Part shown: piece after piece, positions 1 through 5,212 of the stretch
Position numbering within the stretch: the first letter of the stretch is position 1
How the letters are laid out: every line of letters starts with the position of its first letter
Assembly: GCA_016844565.1 (NCBI GenBank)
Contig: JAENJB010000122.1
Coordinates: forward strand, 1-5,212
DNA: 5,212 bases
Direction of reading: 5' to 3'
DNA from: Dehalococcoidia bacterium
GTDB taxonomy: Bacteria > Chloroflexota > Dehalococcoidia > JAENJB01
Translations under genes and position numbers: made by a program
Notes under the pieces: generated by a model
The model's database searches: none
What the model was told of the DNA's origin: nothing
Seen by the model: only the letters and a program-made list of their open reading frames with translations

Positions 1-657
1 ATCGGGAAACGGAACGCAGCCGACACAGTACGCCAGCGGATGGTGGCCTATGGACACGACTATCGGGCAGGCTTGGCCGCGCTCGTGGTACTTCTCCATG
101 TGCAGCCGGCCATGCTTGCCTGGAGCGATATGGAAACCGAGGGTCTTATCGTCCTGGACCATCACACGGTAGGTACCAAGGTTTATTTCGCCATTGTCCG
201 GGTCGCGGGTTACCATGACATGACCCGTGCCAATGTAACGACCGCCATCCTTTCCGCGCCATTTCGGAGTGGGGAACGCCAGGAGATCGATGTCCTTGCC
301 GGATTTCACGTTCTCCATCACCGGCCCGGTCTTGACCACCTGCGGCTTAAACTTCTCTAGGTTGGCATCCCATTGGGCGACCTTCCCACGTACCTGGGTT
401 AGCAGGTCCCTGGTGGGACCCGGCTTCAGTCCCAGGGTAACCGCCGTACGCCACGGAGTGAGGATGGAGCTGCAGAGCACCCTGAACCCGGGGGCAGAGC
501 CCTTTATCTTATCGAATAGTATCGCCGGGCCATTAGGATTCCTGTTATTCAAAGCCTCGATAGCACCGATCTCCTGATCCCAATCGGCGCCTTCGATGGT
601 CTTGACCTGCTCGCTTTGCTCCATCTTCTTGAGCCAGCCCCGCAAATCGTCAGCCAT
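1..657 (-). CDS. UbiD-family prenyl-FMN-dependent decarboxylase, N-terminal part (3' end outside window)
   Basis: My translation of the minus strand from the ATG at 655-657 gives 219 uninterrupted codons running off the window edge. It opens MADDLRGWLKKMEQ, followed by a GADWDQEIGAI block (residues 23-33), GPAILFDKIKG (43-53), TGPVMENV (110-117), GGRYIGTGHVMVTRDP (138-153), INLGTYRVMVQD (158-169) and PGKHGRLHMEKY (179-190). This block order is characteristic of UbiD-type (de)carboxylases, which use prenylated FMN made by UbiX to remove or add a carboxylate on aromatic or unsaturated acids. By family analogy, Asn159, Arg164 and His182 match the metal/cofactor-binding Asn, Arg and His of the fungal Fdc1 enzyme. 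The catalytic glutamates are expected further on, outside the window. Family members are usually about 450-500 residues, so roughly half is seen. The start is supported by a strong ribosome-binding site. The substrate cannot be told; an aromatic or quinone-pathway acid is possible. Family assignment is secure, specific function is not. Confidence 0.9.
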   Translation of the reverse strand, partial: MADDLRGWLKKMEQSEQVKTIEGADWDQEIGAIEALNNRNPNGPAILFDKIKGSAPGFRVLCSSILTPWRTAVTLGLKPGPTRDLLTQVRGKVAQWDANLEKFKPQVVKTGPVMENVKSGKDIDLLAFPTPKWRGKDGGRYIGTGHVMVTRDPDNGEINLGTYRVMVQDDKTLGFHIAPGKHGRLHMEKYHERGQACPIVVSIGHHPLAYCVGCVPFPD

Positions 658-721
658 TATTCAACCCTCCTTCACGTACATTCCGCTTTGCCAGTCGCAC
701 AGGTTACTCGATTCCCGTGGA
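658..721 (-). other. Spacer between purB (original stop) and the UbiD-family gene
   Basis: This 64-nt spacer follows the original purB stop at 722-724. If the current frameshifted stop is used, the gap becomes 102 nt. Apart from the ribosome-binding site at 665-672 I see no stem-loop with a T-tract and no convincing -10/-35 pair. Whether the decarboxylase is co-transcribed with the purine genes therefore cannot be decided from sequence alone, although nothing visible separates them. Confidence 0.5.
665..672 (-). promoter_or_regulatory. Strong ribosome-binding site of the UbiD-family gene
   Basis: The minus strand reads AAGGAGGG, then a 7-nt spacer, then ATG at 657-655. This near-perfect Shine-Dalgarno fixes the start of the decarboxylase and suggests it is translated independently rather than coupled to purB, whose original stop lies about 64 nt upstream. 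Confidence 0.85.
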
Positions 722-805
722 TTACCTTGCCTTCACCTTCGCTTTGGCACCTGATAACCCTACCCTTTCGAAGGTACTATCCACATGCCGCAAGAAGTAC
801 TGGTA
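722..805 (-). pseudogene. purB: Displaced original 3' end of purB (27 codons plus stop, out of frame)
   Basis: In the frame used by purB before the duplication, the minus strand from 805 reads YQYFLRHVDSTFERV, then twelve more residues rich in Ala and Lys, ending in TAA at 722-724. The aromatic-x-aromatic, Leu, Val-Asp, Phe-x-Arg-Val pattern is what bacterial adenylosuccinate lyases carry at their C-terminus directly after an LFD motif. The present purB frame passes through this segment in the wrong phase and stops at 760-762. Removing one 38-bp unit joins this tail to residue Asp412 and gives a 439-residue protein. Confidence 0.85.
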
Positions 806-2079
806 GTCGAAGAGGCCAGCCAGCTCATTCTCAGGCAGCTTAAGTCGAAGAGGCCAGCCAGCTCATTCTCAGGCAGCTTAGCCGTAATCTCATTATCGGC
901 CTGCAGCAGGTCGATAAAGTGTATCCTTTCGCGCCAGGCTTTCATAGCATTCCGCTGCACCAGCTTATAAGCTTGCTGACGGCTGAGGCCCTTTTCGATC
1001 AGTGCCAGCATCACCCGCTGAGAGAAGACCAAGCCCCGTGTCATCCCCAGGTTCTCCTTCATGTGTTCCGGATATACCACAAGGCCCCTCATAACCGATA
1101 TGAAGGTATTCAAAGCGTAGTCTACCACCAGGCAGGAATCGGGCAGGATGACGCGCTCGTTGGACGAATGACTGATGTCCCTCTCATGCCACAGGGCGAC
1201 ATTCTCCATCGCCGTGATGGCATGGCCGCGCACCAGACGTGCCAGTCCGCAGATGCGCTCGCAGAGCTCCGGATTCCGCTTGTGCGGCATGGCTGAGGAA
1301 CCGGTCTGCCCTTCCGCAAAAGGCTCTTCAACCTCCAGCACCTCCGTTCGCTGCAGGCCCCTGATCTCGGTAGCAAACTTCTCCAGCGAACTCGCAATCA
1401 GGGCCAGCGTGGTGACGAATTGAGCGTGCCGGTCCCTCTGAAGGACCTGGTTAGATACCCTGGCCGGGACCAATCCCAGTCGGGCGCACGCTTTCGCTTC
1501 CACCGCCGGCGGCACCGTGGCGTAGGTGCCGACGGCACCTGAGATCTTGCCCACCGAGACAATTCTCTTCGCCTGGGCCAGGCGGGCGGCATGACGCCTC
1601 ATTTCCTCGACCCAGACGGCCAGTTTCAATCCGAAAGTTGTTGGCTCCGCATGAACGCCGTGGGTGCGCCCCATCATGATAGTGTACTTGTGCTCCAACG
1701 CCTTCTGCACCAGAACGGAGAGCGCGTCATTCAGGTCACGAGCCAGAAGGTTAGCTGCCGCCCTCATCTGTAAGCTTAACGCAGTGTCCATCACATCACT
1801 TGAGGTAAGCCCCAGATGAATAAACCGTCCTTCCTCACCCAGACTCTCGGACACCGTCCGGAGAAACGCATTCATATCATGGTGCGTCTCTTTGAAGAAG
1901 CCCTCGTAACGCGCGGCATCGAAGCGCGCCTTCTTCAGACGCGGGATGGCATCTCTCGGAATAACCCCGAGCTCACACCAAGCCTCGCAGACAGCCAGTT
2001 CTACTTTGAGCCATATCTTGAACTTGCTTTCGTCAGTCCAGATCTTCTTCATGGGCGGCCGTGAATATCGCTCAATCAT
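760..2079 (-). CDS. purB: Adenylosuccinate lyase, C-terminus frameshifted by a 38-bp duplication
   Basis: PurB cleaves fumarate from SAICAR (giving AICAR) and from adenylosuccinate (giving AMP) in the cytoplasm; it is a homotetramer of the fumarase/aspartase superfamily. Visible family motifs are LTSSDVMDT (91-99), GRTHGVHAEP (137-146, with the catalytic His region) and the superfamily signature SSAMPHKRNP (261-270), whose mobile loop carries the catalytic Ser. The ATG at 2077-2079 follows GAGGAG with an 8-nt spacer, and the gene begins 12 nt after purE. The reading is normal through KLPENELAGLFD (401-412). From residue 413 it becomes LSCLRMSWLASSTTS and so on, unlike any PurB tail, and ends at TAG 760-762. 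The cause is a perfect 38-bp tandem repeat at 805-880. The core active site is intact, but the conserved C-terminal segment is lost, so folding or activity may suffer. The current and repaired proteins are both 439 residues. Identity is certain; functionality is uncertain. Confidence 0.95.
   Translation of the reverse strand: MIERYSRPPMKKIWTDESKFKIWLKVELAVCEAWCELGVIPRDAIPRLKKARFDAARYEGFFKETHHDMNAFLRTVSESLGEEGRFIHLGLTSSDVMDTALSLQMRAAANLLARDLNDALSVLVQKALEHKYTIMMGRTHGVHAEPTTFGLKLAVWVEEMRRHAARLAQAKRIVSVGKISGAVGTYATVPPAVEAKACARLGLVPARVSNQVLQRDRHAQFVTTLALIASSLEKFATEIRGLQRTEVLEVEEPFAEGQTGSSAMPHKRNPELCERICGLARLVRGHAITAMENVALWHERDISHSSNERVILPDSCLVVDYALNTFISVMRGLVVYPEHMKENLGMTRGLVFSQRVMLALIEKGLSRQQAYKLVQRNAMKAWRERIHFIDLLQADNEITAKLPENELAGLFDLSCLRMSWLASSTTSTSCGMWIVPSKG
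805..880. repeat. Perfect 38-bp tandem duplication (two copies) inside purB
   Basis: Positions 805-842 and 843-880 are identical over all 38 bases (plus strand begins AGTCGAAGAGGCC and ends GGCAGCTTA). The match ends exactly at the unit boundaries: position 804 is T against A at 842, and 881 is G against A at 843. There are thus exactly two copies and no extra microhomology at the junction. Because 38 leaves a remainder of two when divided by three, the second copy shifts the purB frame. Confidence 0.98.
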
Positions 2080-2087
2080 CGGTCGCT

Positions 2088-2093
2088 CTCCTC
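2088..2093 (-). promoter_or_regulatory. Ribosome-binding site of purB overlapping the purE stop
   Basis: The minus strand reads GAGGAG with an 8-nt spacer to the purB ATG at 2079-2077. Its first two bases belong to the purE stop codon TGA (2094-2092), so translation of purB is probably coupled to that of purE. Confidence 0.75.
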
Positions 2094-2550
2094 AGCCTCC
2101 TGCCAGGCTTCGCTTGTACTCTTCGTAAGCCTTCCGCACGCCGTCGTGCTTCAAGCCCAGGATTTGCGCTGCCAGCAGAGCAGCATTGCGAGCGCCGGCC
2201 GCGCCGATAGCCATGCAGGCCACCGGCACACCACCGGGCATCTGCACTATCGAGAGGAGCGCATCCAATCCCTTGATCTCGCTGCTGGGAAGTGGGACTC
2301 CAATAACCGGCAGAGTTGTCCAGCTCGCCAGCACGCCTGGCAGATGTGCGGCGCCCCCAGCACCGGCAATAAGCACCTCGAGACCCCTTTCCCTGGCATT
2401 CAGGGCGTAGTCTCGTGCCTTGTCCGGGTTGCGGTGAGCGGAAATAACCGACACCTCATGCTCTATTCCCAGTTGCTGGAGCATGTCTACGGCCGGTTGC
2501 ATTTGCGACATATCCGACTTACTGCCCATGACTACAGCGACCAGAGGCAT
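2092..2550 (-). CDS. purE: N5-carboxyaminoimidazole ribonucleotide mutase (class I PurE)
   Basis: PurE moves the carboxyl group of N5-CAIR to carbon 4 to form CAIR, step 6 of IMP synthesis. The 152-residue product has the usual length of the single-domain bacterial enzyme, an octamer in the family. Visible features are VMGSKSD (7-13, phosphate/substrate loop), ISAHRNP (36-42) with the conserved His39, AGAGGAAHLPG (62-72) with a second conserved His69, and the LPVIGVP segment (80-86) leading to GLDALLSIVQMPGGVPVA (94-111). These motifs fit the bacterial class I mutase rather than the animal-type carboxylase. Class I PurE normally works with PurK, which makes N5-CAIR from AIR; no purK is in this window. 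The gene starts 10 nt after purD and ends 12 nt before purB, so it sits inside the operon. No defect seen. Confidence 0.96.
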   Translation of the reverse strand: MPLVAVVMGSKSDMSQMQPAVDMLQQLGIEHEVSVISAHRNPDKARDYALNARERGLEVLIAGAGGAAHLPGVLASWTTLPVIGVPLPSSEIKGLDALLSIVQMPGGVPVACMAIGAAGARNAALLAAQILGLKHDGVRKAYEEYKRSLAGG

Positions 2551-2556
2551 ACTTCT

Positions 2557-2562
2557 CCTCCT
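2557..2562 (-). promoter_or_regulatory. Ribosome-binding site of purE overlapping the purD stop
   Basis: The minus strand reads TAGGAGGAGAAGT then ATG. AGGAGG lies 6 nt before the start and shares its first two bases with the purD TAG stop (2563-2561). This supports the ATG at 2550-2548 and coupled translation of purD and purE. Confidence 0.8.
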
Positions 2563-3826
2563 ACAATGCTCCCTCAGCAGCTATGTCCTTGCGATAGTAA
2601 CAACCCGTGAAGCCTATCTCCGCCACATGTGAGTACACTTTCGAGCGCGCCTCGGCCATTGTCTTGCCATTATCCACCACAGTGAGCACGCGGCCGCCGT
2701 CGGTGACCACTTCACCATTATCTCTCACCTTTGTGCCAGCATGAAACACCAGCGCGCCATCCTTCATCTTATCCAGACCGGAGATGGGGAAGCCAGTCTG
2801 ATAGCTTCCCGGGTATCCCCCCGACGCCAGCGTCACGCCGACGCACGCCTCGTCGCTCCAGCTAACGACCTGTTCGTTCAGTTTCCCATCCACCACTGCC
2901 TCGAGAAGCGGCATCAAGTCCGATTTCATTCTCGGCAGGATGACCTGTGTCTCAGGGTCTCCGAAACGAACGTTGAATTCCAGCACCCTGGGGCCACCAT
3001 CGGTGAGCATGAGCCCGGCGTAGAGTATGCCCTTATAGGGAGTGCCACCCATAGCCATGCCTCGCACCGTCGCCTCCAGAACAACCTTTCTCACCTGTTC
3101 GATCAGCTTGTCGTCAAAGAAACCGGGCGGGCTATACGCTCCCATTCCACCCGTGTTCGGTCCCTGATTACCATCGAGGGCACGCTTATAGTCACAAGCT
3201 GGCGCCAGGGGTAAGACCGTAGAGCCATCGCTGAAAGCCAGCAAGCTCACCTCTTTACCCGTGAGACACTTCTCCACGACCACCCGGCTGCCCGCCTCAC
3301 CGAATGCCTTCTTCTCCATCATCTGGCTGATAGCCTCGTCAGCCTCCTCCTCGTTGTTCACCACTATCACACCCTTGCCGGCCGCCAAACCATCCGCTTT
3401 GACAACCAGCGGGAACTCCTGCCTTTTTACATATTCCGTGGCCTCCTGTGGGTTGAAGAAGGCCGACCACGCAGCAGTAGGAATACGGTATTGATACATA
3501 AGCTTCTTGGCAAAGACCTTGCTGGTCTCCAGCTTGGCAGCAGCCTTTGTCGGGCCGAACACGCGCAGCCGATACCTCGTAAAGAGGTCCACGATGCCCG
3601 CCTCCAGCGGCGTCTCAGGACCGACAACGGTGAAATCGATCTTGTACTGCTGAGCAGCCTTCAGTAGCCCATGAATATCCGTCGCCTTGATGTCCAAATT
3701 GTGGGCTATCGGGGCAGTCCCGGCATTCCCCGGCGCTACGAAGAGCTCGGTGACCTTCGGGCTTTGATTGATTTTCCATGCCAGGGCATGCTCCCGCGCG
3801 CCACAACCAATAATCAACACTCTCAC
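2561..3826 (-). CDS. purD: Phosphoribosylamine-glycine ligase (GAR synthetase)
   Basis: PurD joins glycine to 5-phosphoribosylamine using ATP, step 2 of IMP synthesis, as a cytoplasmic ATP-grasp enzyme. The 421-residue product matches the family length for a stand-alone bacterial PurD. In order: N-terminal nucleotide-fold domain with GCGAREHALAWK (7-18) and VVGPE (67-71); the ATP-grasp with KADGLAAGKGV (143-153), GPNTGGMGAYSP (222-233) and the metal/ATP-binding LEFNVRFGDPETQ (282-294); and a C-terminal domain ending GFTGCYYRKDIA. The more usual GGREHA is GAREHA here, a mild variation. The start is GTG (3826-3824), chosen because the protein then opens MRVLIIG as the family does. It lies 10 nt after the guaA stop, and the only Shine-Dalgarno-like sequence (GGGAG, 3840-3844, inside the end of guaA) is 13 nt away. 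Translation is therefore probably coupled to guaA. No lesion seen. Confidence 0.97.
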   Translation of the reverse strand: MRVLIIGCGAREHALAWKINQSPKVTELFVAPGNAGTAPIAHNLDIKATDIHGLLKAAQQYKIDFTVVGPETPLEAGIVDLFTRYRLRVFGPTKAAAKLETSKVFAKKLMYQYRIPTAAWSAFFNPQEATEYVKRQEFPLVVKADGLAAGKGVIVVNNEEEADEAISQMMEKKAFGEAGSRVVVEKCLTGKEVSLLAFSDGSTVLPLAPACDYKRALDGNQGPNTGGMGAYSPPGFFDDKLIEQVRKVVLEATVRGMAMGGTPYKGILYAGLMLTDGGPRVLEFNVRFGDPETQVILPRMKSDLMPLLEAVVDGKLNEQVVSWSDEACVGVTLASGGYPGSYQTGFPISGLDKMKDGALVFHAGTKVRDNGEVVTDGGRVLTVVDNGKTMAEARSKVYSHVAEIGFTGCYYRKDIAAEGAL

Positions 3827-3836
3827 TTACTGCAAT

Positions 3837-5212
3837 TCACTCCCATTCAATGGTCGAAGGCGGCTTGCTGGAGATATCGTAAACCACACGGTTCACGCCC
3901 GGTACTTCATTGACAATGCGATTAGATATGCGGGCAAGCAGGTCATAAGGAAGTCGCGCCCAATCAGCCGTCATGGCGTCATCACTGGTTACAGCGCGCA
4001 AAGCAACAAGGTAGCCGTACGTCCGAAAGTCGCCCATGACTCCCACACTCTTGACATCGGTTAGCACAGCAAAACTCTGCCAGAGCTGGTCGTAGAGCTT
4101 CGCCTTCTTGATCTCATTCATCACTATCCAGTCTGCAGCCCGAAGGGTATCCAGCCGCTCCCTGGTCACCTCACCGATAATGCGTATGGCGAGTCCAGGC
4201 CCGGGGAAAGGCTGCCGCCGGATCATCTCTTCAGGCAGGCCGAGCACCAGACCCGCCTGCCGCGCCTCGTCCTTGAACAGGTGCCGCAAGGGCTCCAACA
4301 GATTGAGAGTCATGTTCTTCGGCAACCCGCCCACGTTGTGATGGGTCTTGATGGTCGCTGAGGCCTTGCTGACAGAAGAGACACTCTCAATCACATCGGG
4401 GTAAAGAGTACCTTGCGCCAGGAAGTCCACCTTGCCCAGCTTATTAGCCTCTTCCTCGAACACCCTGATGAATTCCTCTCCAACTATGCGCCGTTTCTTC
4501 TCGGGGTCGGTTACGCCCTTAAGCCGCCCTACGAACCGCTCGCTGGCATCGATATAGATGATATTCATCTTCAGGTGCTTCTCAAAGGTGTGCAACGTGC
4601 GTTCAGCCTCTTCACGCCGCAGCAGTCCGTTGTTGACGAAGATGCACGTCAGCTGGTTTCCGACTGCCTGGTGCACCAGCGTCGCTGTTACCGCAGAATC
4701 GACTCCCCCTGAGAGCGCGCAGATGACCTTCCCCGACCCGACCTGCTCCTTGATCCTTGCCGTGCTTTCGGCCACAAAGCTGCTGGGGGTCCATCGCCCC
4801 TGGCAACCGCAGACGCGGAATAGGAAGTTCTTCAGTATGGTCTTGCCATCTGGTGTATGAGCTACCTCGGGATGAAACTGCAGCCCGAAGATGCCCTTGT
4901 CGTTACCCATTATCGCTACAGGAGCATTCTCCGTATAAGCCATGGCACGGAACCCCGGCGGCATTTCGATAATCTGGTCGCCGTGGCTCATCCACACTGT
5001 GAGCGATGGCGGCAAGCCGTGAAAAAGGTGTGAATCTTCGCTTACATGCAGCACCGAGTGACCGTATTCATGCTTTCCCGCCGGCGCCACCCTACCGCCA
5101 AGCTGGTGAGCTATGACCTGCATCCCATAGCAGATTCCCAGGACGGGCAGGCAGCTCTCATACACATAGGCTGGCGCCAGAGGCGCTCCGTCCTCATAGA
5201 CGCTGGATGGCC
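3837..5212 (-). CDS. guaA: GMP synthase (glutamine-hydrolysing), 5' end outside window
   Basis: GuaA converts XMP to GMP with ATP and glutamine, the last step of the GMP branch. The open frame continues upstream past an internal GTG at 5163-5165 to the window edge; those extra codons read PSSVYEDGAPLAPAY, which matches the family before its glutaminase motif. The gene is thus cut rather than starting at 5165, and about 50-60 N-terminal residues are missing. The 457 residues seen include, numbered from the first complete codon: class I glutamine amidotransferase with the nucleophile Cys27 in GICYGMQ and the His113/Glu115 pair in QFHPE; the ATP-pyrophosphatase P-loop SGGVDS (167-172); KTHHNVGGLP (288-297); RQPFPGPGLAIRIIGEVT (332-349); and the C-terminal dimerisation domain ending SSKPPSTIEWE. 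The stop is TGA at 3837-3839, 10 nt before purD. Any promoter lies beyond the window. The visible part is intact. Confidence 0.97.
   Translation of the reverse strand, partial: PSSVYEDGAPLAPAYVYESCLPVLGICYGMQVIAHQLGGRVAPAGKHEYGHSVLHVSEDSHLFHGLPPSLTVWMSHGDQIIEMPPGFRAMAYTENAPVAIMGNDKGIFGLQFHPEVAHTPDGKTILKNFLFRVCGCQGRWTPSSFVAESTARIKEQVGSGKVICALSGGVDSAVTATLVHQAVGNQLTCIFVNNGLLRREEAERTLHTFEKHLKMNIIYIDASERFVGRLKGVTDPEKKRRIVGEEFIRVFEEEANKLGKVDFLAQGTLYPDVIESVSSVSKASATIKTHHNVGGLPKNMTLNLLEPLRHLFKDEARQAGLVLGLPEEMIRRQPFPGPGLAIRIIGEVTRERLDTLRAADWIVMNEIKKAKLYDQLWQSFAVLTDVKSVGVMGDFRTYGYLVALRAVTSDDAMTADWARLPYDLLARISNRIVNEVPGVNRVVYDISSKPPSTIEWE

Noticed and set aside
658..759. Terminator or promoter between purB and the UbiD-family gene
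   Set aside because: No GC-rich stem followed by a T-run and no plausible -10/-35 pair could be made out on the minus strand.
40..843. Plus-strand open frames at 40-360, 269-577 and 616-843
   Set aside because: They lie opposite the UbiD-family gene and the purB tail, have no recognisable motifs, and the minus-strand reading gives clear conserved proteins.
803..845. Programmed -1 ribosomal frameshift that could rescue the PurB tail
   Set aside because: A -1 shift near the repeat junction would reach the original tail, with about 12 repeated residues. I see no X-XXY-YYZ slippery heptamer or obvious downstream stem in the second unit, so nothing supports recoding.
805..880. CRISPR-like or regulatory repeat array
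   Set aside because: There are only two directly abutting copies with no spacers, both derived from purB coding sequence; this is a simple duplication.
3797..3803. GAREHA instead of the usual GGREHA in PurD as a sign of a defective enzyme
   Set aside because: It is a small conservative change in an otherwise complete protein with all ATP-grasp motifs present, so it is more likely normal family variation.
5163..5165. GTG as the start codon of guaA
   Set aside because: The frame stays open upstream to the window edge and encodes PSSVYEDGAPL, which is conserved GuaA sequence, and the glutaminase domain would otherwise lack its first strands. The gene is cut by the window edge.

Overview
The window is a compact bacterial segment in which every real gene lies on the minus strand. 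Read in the direction of transcription (high to low coordinates) the order is guaA (5' end cut by the window edge) - purD - purE - purB - a UbiD-family decarboxylase (3' end cut by the other window edge). GC content looks moderately high. The proteins are ordinary bacterial forms: class I PurE, a two-domain GMP synthetase and a GTG-started PurD. The guaA-purD-purE-purB order, followed by an anaerobe-type UbiD decarboxylase, suggests an uncultured anaerobe, possibly a Dehalococcoidia-like Chloroflexota. That placement is from memory of family and gene-order patterns and is only a moderate-to-weak inference.

Layout. 3837-5212: GMP synthetase, lacking only its first ~50-60 residues. 2561-3826: phosphoribosylamine-glycine ligase. 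2092-2550: N5-carboxyaminoimidazole ribonucleotide mutase. 760-2079: adenylosuccinate lyase as it now reads. 1-657: the N-terminal 219 residues of a UbiD-like prenylated-FMN decarboxylase, which begins at a strong ribosome-binding site. The four purine genes are separated by only 10, 10 and 12 nt, and their Shine-Dalgarno sequences overlap or abut the preceding stop codons. They therefore look like one transcript with coupled translation. PurD and PurE supply steps 2 and 6 of IMP synthesis, PurB acts both before IMP and in the AMP branch, and GuaA completes the GMP branch.

The most notable feature is a perfect 38-bp tandem duplication (805-842 and 843-880) near the 3' end of purB. Because 38 is not a multiple of three, it shifts the reading frame after Asp412. 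The last 27 residues are replaced by 27 unrelated ones, and the conserved C-terminal tail survives in another frame up to a stop at 722-724. By coincidence the frameshifted and the restored proteins are both 439 residues, so a length check would miss the lesion. It could be a real mutation (revertible by losing one copy) or an assembly artefact. I found no CRISPR array, mobile element, tRNA or rRNA, and no wholly unfamiliar system.
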